Below, piece by piece: positions 36,525 to 44,586 of a stretch of 64,000 nucleotides of DNA; the stretch's first letter is position 1, and each line of letters opens with the position of its first letter. The stretch is from Chryseobacterium gleum. GTDB taxonomy: Bacteria > Bacteroidota > Bacteroidia > Flavobacteriales_D > Sanyastnellaceae. Under the pieces are notes generated by a model, which had not been told where the DNA came from, did not search any database, and worked only from the letters and a program-made list of their open reading frames with translations. The position numbers and the translations under genes are program-made. The stretch is from contig CAMAYP010000001.1 of NCBI GenBank assembly GCA_945862415.1, forward strand, positions 38,823 through 102,822, in the 5' to 3' direction.

Positions 36525-37502
36525 TTAACGATACAAAACTTCTTTTGCTGTTCTTACCACATCCTCAACTTGCGGCAATGCAGCATCGATGAGTGTAGTG
36601 GCAAACGCAAATGGAGTATCGCTTTGAGTGAGTCGGCGGATAGGGGCATCGAGGTAATCGAATGCATGGCGCTGAACGCGGTAGGCAATTTCAGTTGATA
36701 TGCTAGCCACCGGCCATGATTCTTCGAGGATGATGAGACGGTTCGTTTTCTTAACCGATTGCACGATGGTGTCGATGTCGAGCGGACGAATGGTGCGCAA
36801 GTCGATAACTTCCATGCTGATGCCTTCTTTCTCCAACTCTGCGGCAGCAGCCAATGCTGTTTTCATGATTTTACCGAAGGATACGAGTGTTACATCCGTA
36901 CCTTCTTTCTTGATGTCAGCAACGCCAATTGGCAAGATGTATTCACCATCCGGAACTAATCCTTTGTCGCCGTACATTTTTTCACTCTCGAAAAAAACGA
37001 CCGGGTCGTTATCGCGTATAGCTGCTTTGAGCAACCCTTTTGCATCGTATGGATTCGAAGGCGTAATTACCTTCAAGCCCGGTATGTGCGCATACATGGA
37101 CTCGAAGCTTTGCGAGTGTGTTGCTGCCAATTGACCCGCTGTGCCATTAGGGCCGCGAAATACAATTGGAACATTGTATTGGCCACCACTCATTTGAAGC
37201 ATTTTCGCAGCTGAGTTGATGATTTGATCAGCAGCAAGAATTGCGAAGTTCCAGGTCATGAATTCTACAATAGGGCGCAAACCATTCATGGCTGCACCTA
37301 CTGCAATACCGGAGAAACCAAGCTCTGCAATAGGGGTGTCAATTACACGCTTTGCGCCAAATTCATCGAGCATGCCCTTCGACGCTTTGTAGGCGCCGTT
37401 GTATTCTGCTACTTCTTCACCCAACAGAAATACCGACTCATCGCGGCGCATTTCTTCTGTCATTGCTTCACAAATAGCTTCTCTGAACTGAATTTCTCTC
37501 AT
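36525..37502 (-). CDS. pdhB: Pyruvate dehydrogenase E1 component subunit beta
   Basis: A 325-residue E1 beta subunit; with E1 alpha it decarboxylates pyruvate using ThDP and acetylates the E2 lipoyl group. The N-terminus REIQFREAICEAMTEEMRRDESVFLLGEEVAEYNGAYKASKGM, RVIDTPIAELGFSGIAVGAA, the ATHSQSFESMYAHIPGLKVI segment and EESWPVASISTEIA are typical. E1 alpha and E2 are not adjacent, so the complex is encoded at more than one locus. The ATG at 37502 is chosen because it gives the standard MREIQFREA start; the track adds 16 residues. Confidence 0.9.
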   Translation of the reverse strand: MREIQFREAICEAMTEEMRRDESVFLLGEEVAEYNGAYKASKGMLDEFGAKRVIDTPIAELGFSGIAVGAAMNGLRPIVEFMTWNFAILAADQIINSAAKMLQMSGGQYNVPIVFRGPNGTAGQLAATHSQSFESMYAHIPGLKVITPSNPYDAKGLLKAAIRDNDPVVFFESEKMYGDKGLVPDGEYILPIGVADIKKEGTDVTLVSFGKIMKTALAAAAELEKEGISMEVIDLRTIRPLDIDTIVQSVKKTNRLIILEESWPVASISTEIAYRVQRHAFDYLDAPIRRLTQSDTPFAFATTLIDAALPQVEDVVRTAKEVLYR

Positions 37503-37649
37503 GATAAATTTTGAATAGGGCGTAAAAATAGCAGGATTTTGCTTCGACAATAGCGTAATTGGACATGAGGTTTTAATGCGTTACTTGCGAGTTGTTTTGA
37601 AATCAGTGGCAGCCGTTGCAGGAAATGCCCCCAATAACATCCAGGCGTT

Positions 37650-38417
37650 ATGAAGGAATCGATACCACATCTCATCAAGCTGCTGCAAACGGCCGGAAGA
37701 CTTATCATGGACGTTTATCAAAGTAACGAAGCTGCAGAAGTTGAATGGAAGTCCGACAATTCACCGTTGACTGCCGCCGACAAGCGGTCGAATGACTTCT
37801 TGACCGAGCAGCTTATACAACTAGATTCATCCATTCCTGTGATGTCAGAAGAGTCCGCACAGTCGGAGTTTAGTCAGCGAAAGGAGTGGAGGCGTTATTG
37901 GTGCTTAGACCCACTCGATGGCACGAAGGAGTTCATAAAGCGCAACGATCAGTTTACGATTAATTTGGCTTTAATGGAAGATGCAGAGCCGATAATTGGC
38001 CTCATACACGTTCCTGCTTCGGGCGATACGTTTTGGGCTGTTCGCGGAGAAGGTGCATTCAAGCACGATGGTTCAGTGAGTAGTCCGATTCGCGCCAATC
38101 ACAAAAGGGATGGTTGGATCGCAGTGAGCAGCAGTTCGCATGGTTCGTCCGAAGAAGAGGAAGCGCTTCGTCATTTTCCGATAGCACAGTTTATCAAGGC
38201 GGGAAGCGCATTGAAGTTTTGCTACATCGCGTCCGGACTTGCCGATGTATATTTTCGTCATGGCCCCACAATGGAGTGGGATACAGCTGCAGGGCATGTG
38301 CTTGTTCAGGAGGCGGGAGCAAGTTTTAGATATATGATTTCAGATAGTCATCACTACAACAAACCAAGCTTATACAATCCTTCTTTTTTGGTTCACATTC
38401 GCCATGATGGAAATTAA
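37650..38417 (+). CDS. cysQ: 3'(2'),5'-bisphosphate nucleotidase CysQ
   Basis: A 255-residue inositol-monophosphatase-fold enzyme that removes the 3'-phosphate of PAP/PAPS, preventing build-up during sulfate assimilation. Metal-binding motifs are SEES (~67-70) and DPLDGTKEFIKRNDQFTINLAL (from ~91), with the C-terminal WDTAAGHVLVQEAGA. Length is normal. The 3' end overlaps the dipeptide epimerase gene by 14 bases. No sulfate assimilation genes are present nearby. Confidence 0.93.
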   Translation: MKESIPHLIKLLQTAGRLIMDVYQSNEAAEVEWKSDNSPLTAADKRSNDFLTEQLIQLDSSIPVMSEESAQSEFSQRKEWRRYWCLDPLDGTKEFIKRNDQFTINLALMEDAEPIIGLIHVPASGDTFWAVRGEGAFKHDGSVSSPIRANHKRDGWIAVSSSSHGSSEEEEALRHFPIAQFIKAGSALKFCYIASGLADVYFRHGPTMEWDTAAGHVLVQEAGASFRYMISDSHHYNKPSLYNPSFLVHIRHDGN

Positions 38418-39387
38418 AACTTATACGACTTATCTGCGTTTTCGGTATCCATTCAGAATTGCTCATGGCGAACGGTTGGGAACCGATGTCGTATTTGTGA
38501 TGCTTGAATGGGATGGACTTGTTGGTTTTGGTGAGGCCACGTTGCCTCCATACTTGGGTGTAACTGCTCAACAAGTATTCGATGCGTTGAATCGACCCGG
38601 AATTGAGGAGGCCCTGTCATTAAATCTTCCCGATGATTGGTTTTCGGCTCTTCGACAAATCATACCGGATTTGATGCCTGCCTTAGCCGCGCTCGATATG
38701 GCTCGCTGGCAAATTCACGCCAAGATGAATTTGCAGCCTGTTTCTTTTCTCTTAGGCGCTCCGGCAAACGTAACATTGGTTCCACACACATACACGCTAG
38801 GCGTTTCGGATATCAAGGAGATGAAGAAGAAGCTAGACTTTGCAGAGTCTGAAGGCTTCAGCCTTTTTAAGCTCAAGTTGGATGGATTGAACGATCAGGA
38901 AGTGCTGCGTAGTTTCCGCGAACTTTCTGATGCACCTTTCGCCGTGGATGCCAATCAGGCTTGGAAGAATATCGACCAAGCATTCGAACTAATCGATTTT
39001 CTGGAGTCGCATGAATGCGTGTTAATTGAGCAACCCTTTCACAAGAATGATCGCGAGCTTTCCTATAAATTGCGGGAAAGAACCGGAATTCCGGTGATAG
39101 CTGATGAAGCATGCCAGCAATTCGGTGACCTACACGAGGTGTTTGATGCCTTTGATGGAGTGAATGTAAAACTTCAGAAGTGTGGAGGCATTACTCCGGC
39201 CTATCAGCAATTGAAGGAGCTGCAGCGTCGAGGGAAGAAGGCATTAATAGGTTGTATGAGTGAATCCAGCGTCGGATGCGATGCAGCAGAGGAACTTACA
39301 TTCCTGTGTGATTGGGCTGATCTTGATGGATCTTATTTGAATGCGAACAACGAGGAGCTGTGCAGGCAGATTGGTTATTCCTCGTAA
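38404..39387 (+). CDS. Dipeptide epimerase (L-Ala-D/L-Glu epimerase type)
   Basis: A 327-residue enolase-superfamily enzyme of the muconate-lactonizing subgroup. The N-terminal capping domain (~1-110) includes YPFRIAHGERLGTDVVFV and a GFGEATLPPYLG loop. The barrel carries FKLKLDG (the KxK base), DANQAW, IEQPF, IADEA (three acidic metal ligands) and VKLQKCGG (second Lys). The likely reaction is epimerisation of L-Ala-D-Glu from recycled murein, but specificity within the family varies. It is probably translated together with cysQ given the 14-base overlap; Met at 38404 or 38407 may be the start. Confidence 0.87.
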   Translation: MMEIKTYTTYLRFRYPFRIAHGERLGTDVVFVMLEWDGLVGFGEATLPPYLGVTAQQVFDALNRPGIEEALSLNLPDDWFSALRQIIPDLMPALAALDMARWQIHAKMNLQPVSFLLGAPANVTLVPHTYTLGVSDIKEMKKKLDFAESEGFSLFKLKLDGLNDQEVLRSFRELSDAPFAVDANQAWKNIDQAFELIDFLESHECVLIEQPFHKNDRELSYKLRERTGIPVIADEACQQFGDLHEVFDAFDGVNVKLQKCGGITPAYQQLKELQRRGKKALIGCMSESSVGCDAAEELTFLCDWADLDGSYLNANNEELCRQIGYSS

Positions 39388-39461
39388 ACGCGTTCGCTTA
39401 CAAGCTGCTGGCCGTTGGATGCATATTGTGACGAATAAGTCAAATTCGAATTGATTTCTCG

Positions 39462-39494
39462 CGTTAAGGGTTGGTTACACCCTCGTTAAGGGTT
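39462..39494. repeat. 11-bp direct repeat, 22-bp period
   Basis: CGTTAAGGGTT occurs at 39462-39472 and again at 39484-39494, so the copies are spaced by two helical turns. The second copy contains the stop codon of the ArsR-type gene on the minus strand. This is the only repeat in the gap between convergent genes. Confidence 0.6.
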
Positions 39495-39797
39495 CTTGAA
39501 TAGTGACATGAATGTGAGGAATTGCTCCTCGAACTTCCGCAAATTTTCAAGATCAATTTTGTATTCTGCCTTTGCTCCGAAAATTCTGCCTTGAAGCAGT
39601 CCTGCGCGCTTCAACTCACGCATGTGTTGTTGAATGGTTGCTTGAGAAAGTTGGGGTACATCAATAGTTTCACCTCTGATGCTATAGCCTCTTTTAGCAA
39701 TTTCTCTTAAAATAGCTATGCGTGCCGGATGCCCCACTGCACGTGAGAAATGCGCGATATCTTTTTCGAGGTCGTTATAAACGATTTTATCTTCCAA
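39486..39797 (-). CDS. ArsR-type winged-helix regulator
   Basis: A 103-residue transcription factor. FSRAVGHPARIAILREIAKRGY is the ArsR-type N-terminal helix pair, and VPQLSQATIQQHMRELKRAGLLQGRIFGAKAEYKI is the recognition helix and wing. The ELCVC-type metal-binding Cys of ArsR/SmtB repressors is absent (there is no Cys at all), so a metal ligand is unlikely. Target genes are unknown. It is a single gene between convergent dipeptide epimerase and the co-oriented E1 fusion gene. Confidence 0.85.
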   Translation of the reverse strand: MEDKIVYNDLEKDIAHFSRAVGHPARIAILREIAKRGYSIRGETIDVPQLSQATIQQHMRELKRAGLLQGRIFGAKAEYKIDLENLRKFEEQFLTFMSLFKNP

Positions 39798-39894
39798 GGT
39801 GATCCACTGAGATTTTTACAAAAGTGAAATCCCATGGTTGCTACCACGTCAATAATGTGTTACTCTTTTATGAACAAAACACAACAACGTTGAA

Positions 39895-41910
39895 TTAGAA
39901 TTTCAGCAGTTTTTCGATAGCCGATCCTAGGTAGCGATTGGCAAGGAAGTTTTTCTCCAACTCGGCATTGAAAGGGATGGGAGTGTCCAAGCTTGCGCAG
40001 CGCACAACGGGTGCGTCGAGGTGCTCAAAGCAGTCTTCACCAATTCGCGCGGCAATTTCACCTCCGATACCACCGGTCAAAGAGTCTTCATGAAATACAA
40101 TCACACGTCCTGTTTTCTTGACCGATGCGTAAATGGTTTCCATGTCGAGTGGAAGCAACGTGCGCAAATCAATCAAATCAGCTTGATAGTTGGGATGTTG
40201 CTGCAAATAGTCCAAAGCCCAGTGCACCCCCAATCCATACGTGACGATGGTGAATTGATTTCCGGTGCTTACGAGTTGAGCCTGTCCGAAGGGAATAGTA
40301 TAAAAACCAGTAGGAACCTGTCCTGCTATGCTTCGATAAAGTCCTTTGTGTTCGAAGAAAATTACCGGGTTGGGGTCTTCAAAAGCTTGGCAAAGCAATC
40401 CTTTCGCATCGTAAGGAAATGCCGGATAAACCACCTTGAGTCCGGGAGTGTGGGCAAACCAAGCTTCGTTACTTTGGCTGTGAAACGGCCCGGCCGCCAT
40501 ACCCGCTCCAGTGGGCATGCGCACTACAACGTCTGCTTTTTCCTCCCAACGATAATGGAGTTTGGCCAAGTTATTTACGATTTGGTTGAATCCGCATGTG
40601 GCGAAATCAGCGAATTGCATTTCGACCATCGCTTTCCAGCCGCACATTGAAAGTCCGAGTCCGGTTCCAACTATAGCGGACTCACAAAGCGGAGTGTTGC
40701 GGACCCTGTCCTTACCGAATTCAGCCACAAATCCTTCAGTTACTTTGAATACTCCGCCGTAGTCTGCAATGTCTTGTCCCATGAGCACCAACTTCTCATG
40801 ACGCTGCATACTGGAGCGAAGCCCGTCGCCTATGGCATCAATGAAGCGGCGCTCCGAGGTTTCATTATTGGCCGGCGCGATAGTGGCATTGTTGAAGGGG
40901 GCGTAGACGTCGCCAGTCTCCTTTTCAGTAAAAGGCTCAATGTCGGGTTCGGCATATGCAACTTTCAGTGCGTCATTGATTTGCTGTTTGAGTTCTGTTC
41001 TGATTTGACCTTCCGTTTCTTCATCAATAACACCCTTCTCAAATAGCCATGCTTCGTAATTGTCGACAGGATCTTTTTTCTCCCAATCTTGTATCAAACC
41101 ATCGGGATAGTATTTGGTGCCACTAGCTTCCTCGTGCCCCCTCAATCGGAAAGTCATGAATTCCATGAGAATGGGTCTTGGGCGCTTTCTTATACTCTCT
41201 GCCGCCTTGCGAACGGCATTATATACTTCAATAATATTGTTGCCATCGACCTGTATGGCATCTTCCGCCGGCATGCCATATCCTATAGCTTTATCAATGA
41301 ATTGAGCGCATCGGAATTGTTCTCGACTGGGTGTAGATAGTCCCCATGCGTTGTTTTCAATAGCGATAATAACGGGTAGATCCCATACAGTAGCTACGTT
41401 CAATGCTTCATGGAAATCTCCTTCACTTGCGCCGCCGTCGCCGCAGAATACAATGGTTGCTTTTTGCTGATTGCCAAGTTTGTTTGCGAGCGCTATACCA
41501 TCTGCAATTCCCAGCTGCGGACCCAGATGTGAAATCATGCCTACTACTTTGTGTTTCTGTGTGCCGAAGTGAAACGAGCGGTCGCGTCCCTTGGTGAAAC
41601 CTCTTTCTTTACCTTGAAACTGCATGAACAGTTGGTCAAGAGGGAGATTTCGGCCCGTGAATATGCCAAGGTTTCTGTGCATGGGTAAAATGTATTCGTC
41701 GGAATCCATTCCAAGGGCTACTCCAACTGAAATGGCTTCTTGTCCGAAGCTGCTAAACCATTTGGAAATTTTCCCGAGTCTCAGTTGACTGAGCATTTTT
41801 TCTTCAATAAGTCGAGGCAGTAGAATTGCGCGATACAGTCGAAGCAGTTCATCGTTGTTCAAGCCATGGTTCTTATTGAACTTCAGAACAGGTTTGCGTA
41901 GTGCGGGCAT
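39895..41910 (-). CDS. 2-oxoacid dehydrogenase E1, fused alpha and beta subunits
   Basis: A 671-residue ThDP enzyme combining two normally separate chains. Residues ~1-320 are E1 alpha: SSFGQEAISVGVALGM, the ThDP-binding GDGGASEGDFHEALN ... NNAWGLSTP, and the RLRGHEEAS phosphorylation-loop-like segment. Residues ~345-671 are E1 beta: GQDIADYGGVFKVTEGF, TPLCESAIVGTGLGL, GAGMAAGPFHSQSNEAWFAHTPGLKVV and VFHEDSLTGGIGGEIA. The closest known relatives are branched-chain 2-oxoisovalerate dehydrogenases, a fused form seen in Bacteroidota; substrate cannot be proved here. It is distinct from the separate pdhB at 36525. E2/E3 genes are not adjacent. Confidence 0.9.
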   Translation of the reverse strand: MPALRKPVLKFNKNHGLNNDELLRLYRAILLPRLIEEKMLSQLRLGKISKWFSSFGQEAISVGVALGMDSDEYILPMHRNLGIFTGRNLPLDQLFMQFQGKERGFTKGRDRSFHFGTQKHKVVGMISHLGPQLGIADGIALANKLGNQQKATIVFCGDGGASEGDFHEALNVATVWDLPVIIAIENNAWGLSTPSREQFRCAQFIDKAIGYGMPAEDAIQVDGNNIIEVYNAVRKAAESIRKRPRPILMEFMTFRLRGHEEASGTKYYPDGLIQDWEKKDPVDNYEAWLFEKGVIDEETEGQIRTELKQQINDALKVAYAEPDIEPFTEKETGDVYAPFNNATIAPANNETSERRFIDAIGDGLRSSMQRHEKLVLMGQDIADYGGVFKVTEGFVAEFGKDRVRNTPLCESAIVGTGLGLSMCGWKAMVEMQFADFATCGFNQIVNNLAKLHYRWEEKADVVVRMPTGAGMAAGPFHSQSNEAWFAHTPGLKVVYPAFPYDAKGLLCQAFEDPNPVIFFEHKGLYRSIAGQVPTGFYTIPFGQAQLVSTGNQFTIVTYGLGVHWALDYLQQHPNYQADLIDLRTLLPLDMETIYASVKKTGRVIVFHEDSLTGGIGGEIAARIGEDCFEHLDAPVVRCASLDTPIPFNAELEKNFLANRYLGSAIEKLLKF

Positions 41911-41966
41911 ACAAAAAATTTGGCCGTGAAATTAGCGCATTTTCATGATTGTTTGCAGTTGGTTGC

Positions 41967-42057
41967 AATTCAGAATGTATGCACCTTGTATACCGATACT
42001 GTTAGATTTTAATCTAATTTTTTTTATTAAAATACAGCATATTATTCATTCTGAATT
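41967..42057. repeat. 11-bp inverted repeat enclosing an AT-rich hairpin
   Basis: AATTCAGAATG (41967-41977) and CATTCTGAATT (42047-42057) are perfect inverted copies 69 bases apart. They enclose the AT-rich hairpin at 42002-42025. They lie in the 228-base divergent gap before the AT-hook protein gene. Confidence 0.65.
42002..42025 (+). terminator. Terminator-like AT-rich hairpin in a divergent gap
   Basis: TTAGAT-TTTA-ATCTAA followed by eight T on the plus strand. The stem has few GC pairs so it is weak, but the arrangement is that of an intrinsic terminator. No annotated plus-strand gene ends upstream, so it would end an unannotated transcript or act in another way. Confidence 0.45.
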
Positions 42058-42067
42058 TTCTCAATAT

Positions 42068-42088
42068 GACAAAAGTTGTCGTTTTTTT
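42068..42088 (+). terminator. Second terminator-like hairpin just above the AT-hook gene promoter
   Basis: GACAA-AAG-TTGTC followed by GTTTTTTT on the plus strand. It ends 2 bases before the TTTG -33 element of the next gene and could insulate that promoter from upstream transcription. Confidence 0.45.
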
Positions 42089-42089
42089 A

Positions 42090-42119
42090 TTTGTGAACTT
42101 GCTGTGATGCATACTTTTG
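42090..42119 (+). promoter_or_regulatory. Promoter of the AT-hook protein gene
   Basis: TTTG (42090-42093), 18 bases, TACTTTTG (42112-42119): a full match to the Bacteroidota consensus TTTG-N17-23-TANNTTTG. The ATG at 42139 follows 19 bases later. This is the best promoter in the window together with the one at 57035. Confidence 0.65.
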
Positions 42120-42138
42120 CGGTACAAATAATTATAGA

Positions 42139-42876
42139 ATGGCAAAAGCAATTTACTTGGATCAAATTCGCAACAGAATGGATTCTATTCAAAAGGAGTA
42201 TAATGCTCTTTCCGAAGCTTATCAGATATTGCAACGAGTAGGATCGTCGAGAGGCCGTAAGGCTAAAATCCCTACTCTTCAAGAGATGTTGGGAGCTGAG
42301 GTGAAAGTAAAAACAGGCAAACGCGGTCGCCCACCGGGAGCCAAGAACAAGCCGGGCGCAAAAAAGCCAGGTCCAAAGCCAATCGCTACAAAGCCTTCAG
42401 ACGTAATGGTTGCTCCTGAATTAAAAGCGCCACCCAGTGCTAAGAAGCAAGTAATCAAGCCTGTTAAAGCGAAAACAGCTAAGCCTGTGAATGTTGTAAA
42501 AGCCCCAAAGCCAATGGATTTAAAACCCAAGAAATTGGTTGTTTCTTCTACAAAAAAGAGTTCGAAGCCTGCAGATAAGAATTCGGGCAAAAGAAATCGA
42601 ATTCCTAATTTGGCTGAAAAAATTCAGGAAATAGTGGGTAAAAACGCTCGCTTCACTACGAATTCGGTAATCACAGACAAGCTCGCCGGTTTATATCCAG
42701 GGAAATCACGTTCCGATTTGGGTAAATATATTTCAGTGATTCTTGCTAATATGAAGTCTAGAAAGGAATTGGCAGTTGTTACCCAAGATTCTAATGGTAA
42801 TAAAATGCGTTCCGGATTGTGGGGCCTACCAACTTGGTTTGAAGGTGCCAAACCGAAGGTAGAATTCTTGAAATAA
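42139..42876 (+). CDS. Basic AT-hook and winged-helix-like putative DNA-binding protein
   Basis: A 245-residue protein, very rich in Lys, Pro and Ala in the middle. Residues ~1-40 form an amphipathic, coiled-coil-like helix (LDQIRNRMDSIQKEYNALSEAYQILQ). Residues ~54-80 contain GKRGRPPGAKNK, an AT-hook with the RGRP core, followed by KKPGPKP, a weaker copy. Residues ~85-150 are a histone-H1-like Lys/Pro/Ala linker. Residues ~153-235 (LAEKIQEIVGKNARFTTNSVITDKL ... SGLWGLPTWF) look like a winged-helix domain of the HARE-HTH type. The predicted role is nucleoid-associated or regulatory; this is inference from motifs. It has a strong promoter and its own terminator, so is a monocistronic gene. Confidence 0.7.
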   Translation: MAKAIYLDQIRNRMDSIQKEYNALSEAYQILQRVGSSRGRKAKIPTLQEMLGAEVKVKTGKRGRPPGAKNKPGAKKPGPKPIATKPSDVMVAPELKAPPSAKKQVIKPVKAKTAKPVNVVKAPKPMDLKPKKLVVSSTKKSSKPADKNSGKRNRIPNLAEKIQEIVGKNARFTTNSVITDKLAGLYPGKSRSDLGKYISVILANMKSRKELAVVTQDSNGNKMRSGLWGLPTWFEGAKPKVEFLK

Positions 42877-42886
42877 GCATTAACAG

Positions 42887-42910
42887 GAGCCCGCAAGGGC
42901 TCTTTTTTTT
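42887..42910 (+). terminator. Terminator of the AT-hook protein gene
   Basis: GAGCCC-GCAA-GGGCTC followed by eight T: a compact stem capped by a GNRA tetraloop, 11 bases past the stop. Confidence 0.9.
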
Positions 42911-42945
42911 ACAATTTAATTTTGGATGAATAGTCCAACAGATTT

Positions 42946-44508
42946 ATGGCAATTGAAAAAGAGTTCGTTCTCTCATTGAGTCAAATAGTATCGGGGGGAG
43001 GTATACAGACCGCCGTAGAATCTTCTATGGCCAAAGGACAGCTTCTTAGAGGATTTCGGGTCCTAAGAAAGTCGATTGATGCAAGAGGCCGAGAAATTAA
43101 AGTCCTATATAAGGTCGCTATTTACCCTGCCGGAGAGTCAATCCCACCGGCATATCGCGAACGAGAATTTTGTCAGATTGGCCAATATTCCAAAACGATT
43201 TTAGTAATTGGTGCAGGGCCGGCGGGTCTGTTTGCAGCCTTGAAGTGTTTGGAGTTGGGAATAAAGCCCGTCGTAATTGAACGCGGCAAGGATGCGCGTG
43301 CACGTCGGCGCGATTTGGTTTCCATACATCGAGAACATCGGGTGAATCCGGATTCTAATTACTGCTTCGGCGAAGGCGGAGCGGGCACCTATTCCGATGG
43401 AAAGTTGTATACACGAAGCACGAAAAGAGGGGATGTGCGCTCGATTCTTGAAACCTTGGTTCAGTTTGGTGCGTCAGAGGATATATTGGCAGACGCACAT
43501 CCTCATATTGGAACCAACAAACTCCCGGGTATTATTGAGGCAATGCGCAATCGAATCCGTGCAATGGGAGGCGAGGTTCATTTCGACACGAGAATGACAG
43601 ACCTAACACACAATGGAGAAGAGGTCGAGTCAATTACGCTTTCAAGTGGCATTGTACTGAAAGCGGACGCTTATATTTTAGCAACCGGTCACAGCGCAAG
43701 AGATGTATTCGAGTTATTGCATGGCCGGAACATTCGCATCGAATTCAAACCTTTTGCAGTAGGTGTGCGTGCTGAGCACCCCCAGTCATTGGTGGATGCA
43801 GCACAATACCATTGCGCTTCCAGGCCGTCAGAATTGCCTGCGGCTAGCTATAGCTTGGTTCATCAGGTGGGCGGCGTTGGAGTATACTCGTTCTGCATGT
43901 GTCCGGGGGGAATCATAGCGCCTTGTGCCACGGAACAAGAAGAAATTGTGACCAATGGCTGGTCGCCGAGTAAGCGAAATAATCCATTTGCGAATAGTGG
44001 TATTGTGGTTCCCGTTTCTTGGGACGAGATGGGAGACTTGCAGCGCTTTGGTCCGCTGGCTGGAATACATTATCAGCGGGCCATCGAGCGCGCCTGCTGG
44101 CTTGCCGGTGGCGGCACTCAAGCGGCCCCGGCGCAGCGGTTGGTCGACTTTATTGAAAAAAGAAGGTCAACGAATATTGGGCAAACGTCTTATCAACCTG
44201 GAGTGGTTGCATCCGATCTTAATGGTTTATTACCCGAATGGGTTTCATCCCGATTGCGACCGGGTTTTGAGGCATTCGGTAAGAAAATGAAAGGCTACGT
44301 TTCGGATGCTGCCATGCTGGTGGCGCCGGAAACAAGAACATCATCGCCTGTTCGTATCCCAAGGCATTCTGATTTGTTACATCATGTCGATTTATGCAAC
44401 CTCTACCCTTGCGCGGAAGGTGCCGGTTATGCAGGAGGAATAGTAAGTGCGGCCATGGATGGAGAGCGAGTTGTAATGGCAGCATTTCAAAGGCTTAGTG
44501 CAAAATAG
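42946..44508 (+). CDS. FAD-dependent dehydrogenase (COG2509-like)
   Basis: A 520-residue flavoprotein. An N-terminal ~80-residue domain (RVLRKSIDARGREIKVLYKVAIY) precedes the Rossmann motif VIGAGPAGLFAALKCLELG (~86-104) and the VIERG strand. YCFGEGGAGTYSDGKLYTR, ILATGHSARDVFELL, GVRAEHPQSLVDAAQY and CMCPGGIIAPCATEQ match the uncharacterised FAD-utilising dehydrogenases widespread in bacteria. The C-terminal NLYPCAEGAGYAGGIVSAAMDG binds the FAD ribityl region. The physiological substrate is unknown. It stands alone, starting 35 bases after a terminator. Confidence 0.85.
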   Translation: MAIEKEFVLSLSQIVSGGGIQTAVESSMAKGQLLRGFRVLRKSIDARGREIKVLYKVAIYPAGESIPPAYREREFCQIGQYSKTILVIGAGPAGLFAALKCLELGIKPVVIERGKDARARRRDLVSIHREHRVNPDSNYCFGEGGAGTYSDGKLYTRSTKRGDVRSILETLVQFGASEDILADAHPHIGTNKLPGIIEAMRNRIRAMGGEVHFDTRMTDLTHNGEEVESITLSSGIVLKADAYILATGHSARDVFELLHGRNIRIEFKPFAVGVRAEHPQSLVDAAQYHCASRPSELPAASYSLVHQVGGVGVYSFCMCPGGIIAPCATEQEEIVTNGWSPSKRNNPFANSGIVVPVSWDEMGDLQRFGPLAGIHYQRAIERACWLAGGGTQAAPAQRLVDFIEKRRSTNIGQTSYQPGVVASDLNGLLPEWVSSRLRPGFEAFGKKMKGYVSDAAMLVAPETRTSSPVRIPRHSDLLHHVDLCNLYPCAEGAGYAGGIVSAAMDGERVVMAAFQRLSAK

Positions 44509-44586
44509 GCAGGCATTTTTTTGGTTAATTGCTCCGGAACCAAACAAATTGTTCTATTTTTACGTTCAAGGAGAACTTTTGGGATT

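Noticed and set aside
40021-40650. 209-residue plus-strand ORF within the E1 fusion gene
   Set aside because: Antisense shadow of the conserved E1 beta half, no known motifs.
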